Assembly: GCA_903820565.1 (NCBI GenBank)
Contig: CAIJHZ010000075.1
Coordinates: 1-7,370 of the forward strand
Reading direction: 5' to 3'
From: an uncultured Actinomycetes bacterium
GTDB lineage: Bacteria > Actinomycetota > Actinomycetes > Nanopelagicales > Nanopelagicaceae
DNA: 7,370 bases
The notes beneath the pieces were generated by a model. That model saw nothing but the letters and a program-made list of their open reading frames with translations. It made no database searches and was not told where the DNA came from. The position numbers and the translations under genes were made by a program. Positions 1 through 6,265 of this stretch are shown piece after piece (position 1 is the first letter of the stretch; the number at the start of each line of letters is the position of its first letter).

Positions 1-49
1 CAGCATCATCCACACTACGTAGGTAGTCAGAGAATGAGCGCATTTCCAT
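1..49 (-). CDS. 5' end of an unidentified gene, truncated by the window edge
   Basis: Reading the minus strand from an ATG at 49 gives sixteen open codons (MEMRSFSDYLRSVDDA) running off the window. A second ATG lies at 43. A short Shine-Dalgarno-like AGG (complement of 56-58) sits six bases before the start. The gene would begin 40 bases after the stop of the HAD phosphatase on the same strand, so it could be the next gene of one transcript. Sixteen residues are too few to name a family; the composition looks like a soluble protein. A competing frame starts at an ATG at 78 and is also open to the edge, but its translation is rich in Trp, Cys and Met and looks less like a real protein. Both the existence of the gene and its start are uncertain. 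Confidence 0.4.
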   Translation of the reverse strand, partial: MEMRSFSDYLRSVDDA

Positions 50-89
50 AACTTGCCTACATTACTGGCATAAGTCATGTTCTTGTTAA

Positions 90-857
90 TCACCTTTTAC
101 CTCTGCGGGGTGTCAACCAGGTGCCAAGCGCGGCAAGTCGAACCACAATTGGGGAAATCGCACGGCCAATAAATCTAGCCTTACGAAAGTCATGGATCGG
201 CCAACCTTCGGCCATTGCGCGCAAACCCAACAACGCATCTGGATTAATCGCCGATGGATGCCCAACACATTGCAGTAGGGGTAGATCGTTATTGCTATCC
301 GAGTAAGCAAAACATTCTTCTAGTTCGAAGCCTTTTCGCTCTGCTAATTCTCGAACAGCGATCGCTTTTTCTTTTCCGTGCAAAAGTGCACCATTCATAT
401 TTCCGGTGTAAAGACCATCTTTAATTTCTGCTTTGCTACCAAGGGCACCTGTCAAACCTAATCTTTTGGCAATTAAAGTTGCCATATCTTCCGGTGCAGC
501 AGTAACCAAATATACTTCGACCCCATTAGCAATATGAGTTTGGGCAATATCAATTGTTCCTTGCCACATTGCAGGAGATACAAACTCATCATAAATTTGT
601 TCAGCAATAGCTTGAATATCTTTTACATCATGTCCGCCAATGAAGTCTGTGGCTGCGGTCTGAAAACGTGCAATCTCTTCTTTGTTTTCTTTTCCTGTTA
701 AGCGAAATCTCAGGTTGGCCAATACAAAACGTGAGATGTCCTTCTTGGTGAAGTAACCACGCTGATACATGCCGCGGCCCAAGAAATAAATGGTTGAGCC
801 CCGAATAAGCGTGTTATCGACATCAAAGAAGGCAGCTCTTTTGCTCATGAGTGCCAT
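90..857 (-). CDS. HAD-IB family phosphatase (SerB1/CicA-like)
   Basis: Haloacid dehalogenase superfamily, subclass IB: an Mg-dependent phosphomonoesterase using an Asp nucleophile. The 255-residue protein shows all family motifs. Motif I is DVDNT with nucleophile D12 and general acid D14. Motif II is the Thr in VTAAP (T119). The motif III lysine is probably K162 or K164. Motif IV is SDSNNDLP (D187, D191), followed by VGHPSAINPD (199-207), typical of phosphoserine-phosphatase-like HADs. Residues 20-100 form the helical cap that sets specificity. A basic, partly hydrophobic tail (about 225-255) could touch the membrane. The ATG at 857 is preferred over that at 848 because an AAGG-containing sequence and a TAAGGT hexamer precede it at suitable distances. 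It is transcribed divergently from the cytochrome maturation operon. M. tuberculosis SerB1 (Rv0505c) is a likely relative, but the substrate (phosphoserine, a phospholipid precursor or other) cannot be read from sequence. Confidence 0.9.
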   Translation of the reverse strand: MALMSKRAAFFDVDNTLIRGSTIYFLGRGMYQRGYFTKKDISRFVLANLRFRLTGKENKEEIARFQTAATDFIGGHDVKDIQAIAEQIYDEFVSPAMWQGTIDIAQTHIANGVEVYLVTAAPEDMATLIAKRLGLTGALGSKAEIKDGLYTGNMNGALLHGKEKAIAVRELAERKGFELEECFAYSDSNNDLPLLQCVGHPSAINPDALLGLRAMAEGWPIHDFRKARFIGRAISPIVVRLAALGTWLTPRRGKR

Positions 858-907
858 GTCACTACCTTACCGATAGACGGGGTTTAGGGACGCTTTATGC
901 TTAACCA
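858..907. promoter_or_regulatory. Divergent promoter region between the HAD phosphatase and the ccs operon
   Basis: This 50-bp gap must hold the start signals of two divergent genes. On the plus strand TAGACG (874-879; 4 of 6 matches to TTGACA) lies 16 bases before TATGCT (896-901; 4 of 6 matches to TATAAT). Transcription would start about 7 bases later, at or next to the A of the phosphatase ATG at 908, predicting a leaderless mRNA. On the minus strand TAAGGT (869-864) lies six bases before the HAD ATG at 857, also leaderless-like, though with no good -35 and with AAGG doubling as a possible Shine-Dalgarno. Leaderless transcripts are common in Actinobacteria. The hexamers are short, so this is inference from spacing. 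Confidence 0.45.
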
Positions 908-911
908 ATGA
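897..911 (+). other. Possible four-codon leader ORF (MLNQ) overlapping the phosphatase start
   Basis: ATG at 897 opens a four-codon frame (MLNQ) whose TGA (909-911) overlaps the phosphatase ATG at 908 as ATGA. An AGGGA (886-890) lies six bases before this ATG, an ideal Shine-Dalgarno spacing, whereas the same AGGGA is too far (17 bases) from the phosphatase ATG. If the transcript starts upstream, ribosomes could load here and re-initiate at 908. This conflicts with the leaderless model, in which ATG 897 would lie inside the promoter -10 and never be transcribed. Chance is a real alternative. Confidence 0.2.
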
Positions 912-1531
912 GTTCAACAGTGCATGTGGTCCGTCATGGAGAAGTCCATAATCCTGACAAGATTTTGTACGGTCGCCAACCTGGTTGGAGATTGTCTGAT
1001 CGCGGACAAGAGATGGCTCGCACAATTGGTGAATGGTCAAAGACTCTTGATCTAGGTGCACTTCATGTCTCACCTTTACAACGTGCCCAAGAAACTGCAG
1101 CACCCATAGCTGCAGCACACAATATTTCTATTACAACAGATGAACGGTTAATCGAAGCGGCTAACATTTTTGAAGGAAAACCATTCGGGGTCGGCGATGG
1201 TGTGTTACGCCATCCTGCTGCGTGGAAACATTTATGGAATCCCTGGAAACCATCGTGGGGCGAACCATATGACGAACAGATAAATAGAATGCTCGCAGCC
1301 ATATTTGCAGCGCGTGATGCGGCAAATGGTAAAGACGCTATTTGTATTTCTCATCAGTTGCCAATTTGGATTTTGCGAAGCGCCATTGAAAATCGACGCC
1401 TTTTGCATGATCCTCGTAAACGTGAGTGCACGCTTGCATCAGTAACCAGTGTTCATTTTGATGACGAAGGATTTATTTCGGGATTAACTTATTCTGAGCC
1501 AGCACGTCACCTCTTGCCTGAAACAAAGTAA
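908..1531 (+). CDS. Histidine phosphatase superfamily protein (phosphoglycerate-mutase-like), first gene of the ccs operon
   Basis: A 207-residue branch-1 histidine phosphatase. The phosphohistidine motif RHG is at 9-11 (H10 nucleophile, R9), followed by the substrate-loop sequence YGR at 21-23. SPLQRAQETA (55-64) supplies the second phosphate-binding Arg (R59). E83 in LIEA is the likely proton donor, and the second catalytic His is H149 in ISHQLP. All residues needed for catalysis appear present, so it is probably an active phosphatase, not a decayed one. The substrate is unknown; homologues at this position are often annotated as phosphoglycerate mutase, but the family is mostly small-molecule phosphatases. 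No usable Shine-Dalgarno precedes ATG 908, in keeping with leaderless initiation or coupling to the tiny leader frame. Its TAA shares one base with the start of the next gene (TAATG). In M. tuberculosis Rv0525 appears to hold the equivalent position (from memory), so the link to cytochrome maturation is old but unexplained. Confidence 0.92.
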   Translation: MSSTVHVVRHGEVHNPDKILYGRQPGWRLSDRGQEMARTIGEWSKTLDLGALHVSPLQRAQETAAPIAAAHNISITTDERLIEAANIFEGKPFGVGDGVLRHPAAWKHLWNPWKPSWGEPYDEQINRMLAAIFAARDAANGKDAICISHQLPIWILRSAIENRRLLHDPRKRECTLASVTSVHFDDEGFISGLTYSEPARHLLPETK

Positions 1532-2067
1532 TGAAGAAATTTGCACTCTTGATTGCTGTGGTAATCGCACTTACCGGGTGTAGCGGAGGCGGCACATCTT
1601 CTACCGAAGAGAGTTTTGTTTCTGGAGATGGCTCTACGACATTTATAAAAATCCCCGACAGGAAAATTGCGCCGACAATTACTGGAATGACTTTGTCAGG
1701 AAATAGTTACACGTATTCAAAGGACAAGGTCGCAGTTGTAAATGTATGGGCATCATGGTGTTCACCATGTCGCGCGGAAGCCCCAACACTTGCTTCCTTG
1801 GCAAATAAATATACCAACGTTGCCTTTATCGGAATTTTGACTCGTGATAATCCTGTAAATGCTGAAGCTTTTGCCCGACGATTCAAGCTTCCATATCCGA
1901 CAATTATTGATGATTCAATCCTGATTGGCTTCAAGGGATCATTGCCAGCAAATGCCATCCCAACAACGGTAATTCTGGATAAAAAAGGCAGAGTTGCGGC
2001 ACGCATTTCAGGAGTTGTCACTGTTGCTTCATTAACGCAACTAATTGAACGAGTGAGCGCAGAATGA
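1531..2067 (+). CDS. resA: ResA/CcsX-like thioredoxin-fold lipoprotein (TlpA family)
   Basis: Extracytoplasmic thiol-disulfide oxidoreductase expected to reduce the CXXCH cysteines of apocytochromes c before haem attachment in System II. The 178-residue protein starts with a lipoprotein signal: KK at 2-3, a hydrophobic core, and lipobox LTGC with lipidated C17, followed by a Ser/Gly/Thr-rich linker. The thioredoxin domain spans about 45-178. The redox motif is WCSPC (C77, C80) in NVWASWCSPCRAEAP, and the cis-proline is P144 in AIPTTVILD. The length is normal for ResA/TlpA proteins. The start overlaps the preceding stop by one base and has no clear Shine-Dalgarno, so translation is probably coupled. 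It overlaps the next gene, its likely electron donor CcdA, as ATGA. The gene symbol follows context; TlpA-family members are hard to separate by sequence alone. Confidence 0.9.
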   Translation: MKKFALLIAVVIALTGCSGGGTSSTEESFVSGDGSTTFIKIPDRKIAPTITGMTLSGNSYTYSKDKVAVVNVWASWCSPCRAEAPTLASLANKYTNVAFIGILTRDNPVNAEAFARRFKLPYPTIIDDSILIGFKGSLPANAIPTTVILDKKGRVAARISGVVTVASLTQLIERVSAE

Positions 2068-2789
2068 AAGAATTCTTTGTAGAGCAGATCTTTTCGGGCA
2101 TTCTCGTTACAGCTTTTCCTTTTGCATTCATTGCTGGAGTAATTTCCTTTTTGTCACCATGTGTCTTGCCATTAGTCCCGGGCTATCTTTCATTCGCAGC
2201 AGGATTTTCAGTAAATCGCGGGAAGGTTTTATTAGGATCCTTTTTATTCGTTCTAGGATTTAGTGCGGTCTTTGTATCATTTGGCGCAATTTTTGGGGGA
2301 CTTGGTAATACGTTATCGGCACACGAAGAGCTAATTTCCCGAATCCTTGGCGTAGTTACAATTTTCTTAGGTTTTATTTTCTATGGACGTTTTCCTTTTT
2401 CACCAACAATCAGACCAAAGATGCGCACGACCGGAGGATTACTGGGCGCACCATTGCTCGGTGTGTTATTTGGAATCGGATGGACACCTTGCATCGGACC
2501 TGCCTTAGCTGCCGTACAAACACTAGCCTTTCAAGAATCAAGCGCTGTTCGTGGGGCAGTCTTGTCATTCGGTTACTGCTTAGGTTTAGGACTTCCATTC
2601 ATTCTCTCTGGATTATCAATGGATAAATCTGCAAAACTTCGATCTTTAATTTATAGGCGCGGTGATGTTATTTCTAAGATTGGTGGAATCTTTTTAATAA
2701 CTATCGGCATCCTAGAAGTACTTGGCTTGTGGAGTCAGTTGATGAATTCAATGCGTTCGCTAATTTCTGATTTCATTCCGGTGATCTAA
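2064..2789 (+). CDS. ccdA: CcdA, transmembrane thiol-disulfide reductase of cytochrome c maturation
   Basis: Six-helix membrane protein of the DsbD/CcdA family that carries reducing equivalents from cytoplasmic thioredoxin to the outer-face thioredoxin ResA. The 241-residue product has both signature cysteines in their usual settings: C33 in SFLSPCVLPLVPGY (helix 1) and C143 in GIGWTPCIGPALAA (helix 4), the pair that forms the membrane-embedded disulfide. Hydrophobic segments lie near 18-40, 55-80, 92-110, 126-152, 165-186 and 203-225. It has no periplasmic DsbD-type domains, so it is the short CcdA form that works with a separate thioredoxin, as the gene just upstream supplies. The ATG lies within the resA stop (ATGA), and its TAA shares one base with the resB start. 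Confidence 0.95.
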   Translation: MKEFFVEQIFSGILVTAFPFAFIAGVISFLSPCVLPLVPGYLSFAAGFSVNRGKVLLGSFLFVLGFSAVFVSFGAIFGGLGNTLSAHEELISRILGVVTIFLGFIFYGRFPFSPTIRPKMRTTGGLLGAPLLGVLFGIGWTPCIGPALAAVQTLAFQESSAVRGAVLSFGYCLGLGLPFILSGLSMDKSAKLRSLIYRRGDVISKIGGIFLITIGILEVLGLWSQLMNSMRSLISDFIPVI

Positions 2790-4261
2790 TGAGTCAACAA
2801 ACAGAGCTTCCAGAACTCGATAGCGTTGGCGTCTTGCGTTATGCGTGGCGCCAACTAACCAGTATGCGCACCGCACTTATTTTGCTTTTAATGCTCGGCG
2901 TCGCAGCAATTCCTGGATCCTTGATTCCGCAACGGACTCAAAATCCAATTCAGGTAAGCCAGTACTTCAAGGATTCACCTGCTTTAGCTAAGTGGATGGA
3001 TCGTTTTTCGCTATTTGATGTCTACGGATCACCGTGGTTTAGCGCAATTTATATTCTCTTATTTATATCGCTGATTGGATGCGTATTACCGCGGACTATT
3101 GAGCATTTTCATGCTGCCCGTGCTCTACCACCCGCGACTCCAAAAAACCTGTCACGAATGGAGCACCATTCAACATGGGCAGCTAACGGCACAGAATTAG
3201 ATGTGGCACGCGCATGGTTTAAGACACATCGATTTAGGATCTTAGAAAAAGATGGTTCGATTTCGGCAGAGAAGGGTTTTACGCGTGAGACCGGAAACCT
3301 ATTTTTTCACTTAGCGTTGATACTTGTATTGCTGGGAATAAGTTTTAGCTCATTGTTTGGGATGCGTGGTGAGGCGATCATTAATGTTGGAGAAAGATTT
3401 GTTAATACCCCTACAAGCTATGACACTTTGACTTATGGAAAATTATACAAAGATTCTAATTTACCTTCCTTTATGCTTACCGCAGATAAGTTCGTAGCGC
3501 AGTACAACATCGAAACTAGTTCGCCAGAAGATTACACATTAAATGTTTCACTATTGCGTGATGATTTCTCAGTAGTAGAAAAGAAAGTTATTAAAGTAAA
3601 CAGTCCATTGACAATTGGTAGCACTCGAATATATCTGCAAGCAAATGGTTACTCACCTGTTGTAACTGTTCGGGACTCAAAAGGCGATGTTGCCTTCCAG
3701 GGCCCTGTTCCGTTCTTACCGCAAGATTCAAATCTTCGATCAATCGGTGCGATCAAAGTTCCAGATGCAGATCCACAGATTGGATTTGTTGGATCTTTCG
3801 TTCCGACATATGTTCGTGATCCTAACGGCGGCGGTGCGCAGAGTGCTTTCCCTAAAGCTTTAGATCCACGGTTGTTGCTATCGGCTTGGCTTGGCGATTT
3901 GGGGTTGGATTCCGGCATTCCACAATCGGTATACAGAATCGATACTTCGGCAATGCAGCAGATTGGTCTTAAAACTTTAAAGCCTGGTGAGACCTTTACA
4001 TATGAAGGTGGCTCAATAACTTTTGAAGGCTACATTCAGTGGGTAAACCTTAATTTCGTTGCAGATCCCGGAAAGAAATTCGCTTTATTGGGCGGTATTG
4101 TTGCCATCCTTGGATTACTAGCATCGCTGTTTACCCGCAGACGTCGTATATGGATTCGGGTTGGATCAGAGGTTGAAGTCGCAGGATTGGCAAAGAATGC
4201 TGCTCCTGGTTTAGAAATTGAAATGGAACAATTCATTCGGGTGCTTAAGGGAGATAAATAG
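2789..4261 (+). CDS. resB: ResB (Ccs1) cytochrome c biogenesis protein
   Basis: Membrane subunit of the System II cytochrome c synthase; it partners CcsB in moving haem outward and holding apocytochrome for thioether bond formation. The 490 residues fit the ResB fold: membrane helices near 28-46, 84-100, 170-190 and 430-448, with a large extracytoplasmic domain between the last two (about 191-429). PGSLIPQRT (42-50) after helix 1 resembles the ResB N-terminal signature. H174 in NLFFHLALI on helix 3 is the best candidate for the transmembrane haem-ligand histidine known in fused CcsBA proteins; the assignment is by position only. A basic TRRRR stop-transfer sequence follows the last helix, so the C-terminal tail is cytoplasmic. 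The ATG overlaps the ccdA stop (TAATG) and has GGTGA four bases before it (2780-2784). Confidence 0.94.
   Translation: MSQQTELPELDSVGVLRYAWRQLTSMRTALILLLMLGVAAIPGSLIPQRTQNPIQVSQYFKDSPALAKWMDRFSLFDVYGSPWFSAIYILLFISLIGCVLPRTIEHFHAARALPPATPKNLSRMEHHSTWAANGTELDVARAWFKTHRFRILEKDGSISAEKGFTRETGNLFFHLALILVLLGISFSSLFGMRGEAIINVGERFVNTPTSYDTLTYGKLYKDSNLPSFMLTADKFVAQYNIETSSPEDYTLNVSLLRDDFSVVEKKVIKVNSPLTIGSTRIYLQANGYSPVVTVRDSKGDVAFQGPVPFLPQDSNLRSIGAIKVPDADPQIGFVGSFVPTYVRDPNGGGAQSAFPKALDPRLLLSAWLGDLGLDSGIPQSVYRIDTSAMQQIGLKTLKPGETFTYEGGSITFEGYIQWVNLNFVADPGKKFALLGGIVAILGLLASLFTRRRRIWIRVGSEVEVAGLAKNAAPGLEIEMEQFIRVLKGDK
4247..4253 (+). promoter_or_regulatory. Ribosome binding site of ccsB
   Basis: AAGGGAG, eight bases before the ccsB ATG and inside the last codons of resB. 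It is the strongest Shine-Dalgarno in the five-gene operon and supports the chosen ccsB start. Confidence 0.65.
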
Positions 4262-5152
4262 ATGTCACGCACGTGGGCTTTTGCATCGAATTATCTGATT
4301 TATTCCGCAATGTTTGTTTATACATTATCTTTTTTTGCACATGCAATTGAGACCGCTTGGGCTGTAAAGGTGCCAACAGATACAACTAAAACATTAGATT
4401 ACAAACGCACAGAAAAAGTTGCTCGCATTGCAACGGCAATGATGATTTTGGGATTCATTCTTTTATTTGCAGGTGTAATTGCTCGTGGAATTTCTTCAAG
4501 TCGCGTCCCTTGGGGAAACATGTATGAGTTTTCAATAACTGGCGCTCTTGCATTTACTGGTGCATACCTTGGGGCGTTACGTAAATATGATCTTCGCTGG
4601 CTAGGTTTACTAGTTTCAATTTCAGTTTTACTAACTCTCGGAACAGCGGTAGCGGTTTTGTATCGCCCAAGTGCACCACTAGTCCCAGCGCTTAAGTCCA
4701 CTTGGTTAGTCATTCACGTATCTGCCGCAATTATTTCTGGCGGAGTATTTCTGTTGGCCAATGTGATCGCAGCTGCTTATTTGTATCTGGATAACATGGA
4801 AGCTAAGGGGGAGCGAACAGCTTGGGCTAAACGACTTCCATCCCTAGAAGTTTTAGATCAACTGTCGTATCGATTAGTTGCATTTGTATTTCCACTGTGG
4901 ACCTTTGCAGTTATCGCAGGAGCCATCTGGGCAGAGAGCGCTTGGGGTCGTTACTGGGGTTGGGATCCAAAAGAGACCTGGGCATTTATTACCTGGGTTG
5001 CCTATGCAGCGTATTTACACGCCCGCGTAACTATTGGCTGGCGTGGACGCAGAGCTGCCTGGCTATGTTTATTTGCCGGATCTACATTCTTGTTTAATTA
5101 TGTCTACGTAAATATTTGGGGAACTGGAAAGCACACTTACTCAGGTCTTTAA
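4262..5152 (+). CDS. ccsB: CcsB (CcsA/ResC) haem-handling cytochrome c synthase subunit
   Basis: Multispanning haem handling protein of System II, about eight helices, 296 residues. The tryptophan-rich WWD haem-binding motif is intact: WGRYWGWDPKETW at 228-240. Histidines expected to ligate haem are visible: H152 in WLVIHV before the WWD motif and H291 in GTGKHTY near the C-terminus (external pair), and H253 in AYLHAR just after it (membrane ligand). With ResB it forms the holocytochrome synthase. The ATG directly abuts the resB TAG with no gap, and unlike the earlier operon genes it has a strong AAGGGAG Shine-Dalgarno (4247-4253) eight bases upstream, so it may be translated partly independently. 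Its TAA overlaps the stop codon of the convergent PLDc_N gene. Confidence 0.95.
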   Translation: MSRTWAFASNYLIYSAMFVYTLSFFAHAIETAWAVKVPTDTTKTLDYKRTEKVARIATAMMILGFILLFAGVIARGISSSRVPWGNMYEFSITGALAFTGAYLGALRKYDLRWLGLLVSISVLLTLGTAVAVLYRPSAPLVPALKSTWLVIHVSAAIISGGVFLLANVIAAAYLYLDNMEAKGERTAWAKRLPSLEVLDQLSYRLVAFVFPLWTFAVIAGAIWAESAWGRYWGWDPKETWAFITWVAYAAYLHARVTIGWRGRRAAWLCLFAGSTFLFNYVYVNIWGTGKHTYSGL

Positions 5153-5154
5153 AG
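5147..5154. other. Shared palindrome CTTTAAAG carrying both convergent stop codons
   Basis: The perfect 8-bp palindrome CTTTAAAG holds TAA of ccsB (5150-5152) on the plus strand and TAA of the PLDc_N gene (5151-5149) on the minus strand. The two coding regions overlap by four bases tail to tail, leaving no space for a terminator between the operons. Confidence 0.8.
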
Positions 5155-5412
5155 TTTTCCTAAGAAATCAGGATCATCATCTGGCGGCAGAATACGTCGC
5201 TTAGGTGCGTTGCGGCCCTTTGGCTTATTTCTTCCAGCGATTAAATACGCAATTGGTCCTATGGCAAGTGCCTGAGGTCCAAGAAAAATAATGAGAAGTA
5301 GCCAGCCCCACTTTGGAAGAGTTTTGATTTGGGTTTCATCAGTTCGCGCGCAATCAATTAAAGCGTAAATTGTTAATCCAAATACGAGTATTGCTAGCAG
5401 GAGCCGGGGCAT
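5149..5412 (-). CDS. Small PLDc_N-type (phospholipase D nuclease N-terminal) two-helix membrane protein
   Basis: An 87-residue membrane protein. Helix 1 covers about 2-20 and ends in YALIDCART. Helix 2 covers about 36-60, from LPKWGWLLLIIFLG to IGPIAYLIAGR. This pattern, an Asp after helix 1, a Trp-led second helix and a closing G-P-x-x-Y-L-x-x-G-R, is that of the PLDc_N domain (Pfam PF13396). That domain precedes cardiolipin synthase catalytic domains but also occurs alone in Actinobacteria; no HKD catalytic motif is present here. The tail is basic (about 61-73) and then acidic, PPDDDPDFLGKL. The start is four bases after the menA stop, with no clear Shine-Dalgarno, so it is probably co-transcribed and coupled. 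Its TAA overlaps the ccsB TAA. Function unknown; position suggests a link to membrane respiration, but this is inference. Confidence 0.82.
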   Translation of the reverse strand: MPRLLLAILVFGLTIYALIDCARTDETQIKTLPKWGWLLLIIFLGPQALAIGPIAYLIAGRNKPKGRNAPKRRILPPDDDPDFLGKL

Positions 5413-5416
5413 GAAA

Positions 5417-6265
5417 TTATTGTATCGCTAAGGCGACTGCAAAAACTATCGCAAACACAAGTTGAAGCTTGCCGGTCCTGCCTAAAACAGGAATCAAATC
5501 CTTGCCTGAAGCACCGCTGAGAACTAACTTTGAAATTGAGTAACTCATTGGCGTAACAAGCAAAGTCAGTAACGCTGTTGGAATCAAAGTCGCGACTGCT
5601 GCTAAATGGGCTACAACCAAAAGTGAGACAAATAAGCGACGGGCATTTGTGTCGCCAAGTCGAACCGCGAGCGTTCGCTTTCCAACAAGTTCATCCTGAG
5701 CACGATCTCTAATGTTGTTTACCGCCAAAATTGCACATGCAAGCGCACCCATTGGTATCGCCACAATGAAACTGATGGCGGTGATCTTTTCTGTTTGAAC
5801 GTAGTAGGTACCCATGGTCGCAACCAGACCGAAAAAGGTAAAGACTGAAACTTCACCAAGTCCGCTGTAGCCATAAGGATTTTTGCCACCTGTGTAACCC
5901 CATGCTGCAGCGATGGACAACATTCCAATCAGAATAAGAAAGGGAGAGGTCAGAAGAGATAACCAAGTTCCTGCAATGCTCGCAATCGCGAAAGAAATGA
6001 AAGCAGCACGCTTTACAGCTTTAGCCGATGCTAATCCGCTTGCTACTAATCGAATTGGGCCAACTCGGTCGGCATCAGTTCCCTTAACTCCATCGCTGTA
6101 ATCATTTGCGTAGTTAACGCCGATCTGAAGCCACAGACCAACCTTGAGGGCTAAAGCCGCACGAAACCAGTTGAAATCTGAACCTGCTAGTGCTGATGCA
6201 ATAACTACGGGTGCAATTGCTGCTGGCAGTGTTCGGGGACGTGCGCCCAGCACCCACTTATTCAT
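5417..6265 (-). CDS. menA: MenA, 1,4-dihydroxy-2-naphthoate polyprenyltransferase
   Basis: UbiA-superfamily intramembrane prenyltransferase that joins an isoprenoid diphosphate to 1,4-dihydroxy-2-naphthoate, giving demethylmenaquinone. The 282-residue, roughly nine-helix protein has both Asp-rich diphosphate/Mg sites: NYANDYSDGVKGTD (51-64; N54, D55, D58) and NNIRDRAQDELVGKRTLAVRLG region (183-204; N184, D187, D191). The N-terminal ARPRTLPAAIAPV (8-20) and GGKNPYGYSGLGE (126-138) are typical of MenA rather than of UbiA or haem O synthase. The ATG overlaps the end of menE by eight bases, and AAAGG (complement of 6274-6278) lies eight bases upstream. Followed after four bases by the PLDc_N gene. 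Confidence 0.95.
   Translation of the reverse strand: MNKWVLGARPRTLPAAIAPVVIASALAGSDFNWFRAALALKVGLWLQIGVNYANDYSDGVKGTDADRVGPIRLVASGLASAKAVKRAAFISFAIASIAGTWLSLLTSPFLILIGMLSIAAAWGYTGGKNPYGYSGLGEVSVFTFFGLVATMGTYYVQTEKITAISFIVAIPMGALACAILAVNNIRDRAQDELVGKRTLAVRLGDTNARRLFVSLLVVAHLAAVATLIPTALLTLLVTPMSYSISKLVLSGASGKDLIPVLGRTGKLQLVFAIVFAVALAIQ

Noticed and set aside
1..78. Alternative minus-strand gene start at ATG 78 for the truncated edge gene
   Set aside because: The frame is open but its translation (MTYASNVGKLWKCAHS...) is an unlikely mix, and its AGGTGA is rather far upstream (11 bases). The ATG 49 frame looks more protein-like.
1707..2021. 104-codon open frame antisense to resA
   Set aside because: It overlies the thioredoxin domain, shows no recognisable motif and has no ribosome site; a shadow frame.
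3649..3918. 89-codon open frame antisense to resB
   Set aside because: It lies wholly inside the extracytoplasmic domain of resB, its translation is low-complexity and Pro/Gly/Ser rich, and no start signals are seen; a shadow of the real gene.
4399..4713. 104-codon open frame antisense to ccsB
   Set aside because: It is opposite conserved helices of ccsB, and its composition reflects the complementary codons, with no independent signal.
5159..5172. CCT...AGG inverted repeat as a terminator at the convergent junction
   Set aside because: The stem is only three base pairs with an eight-base loop and no T-run at a useful distance; too weak to call.
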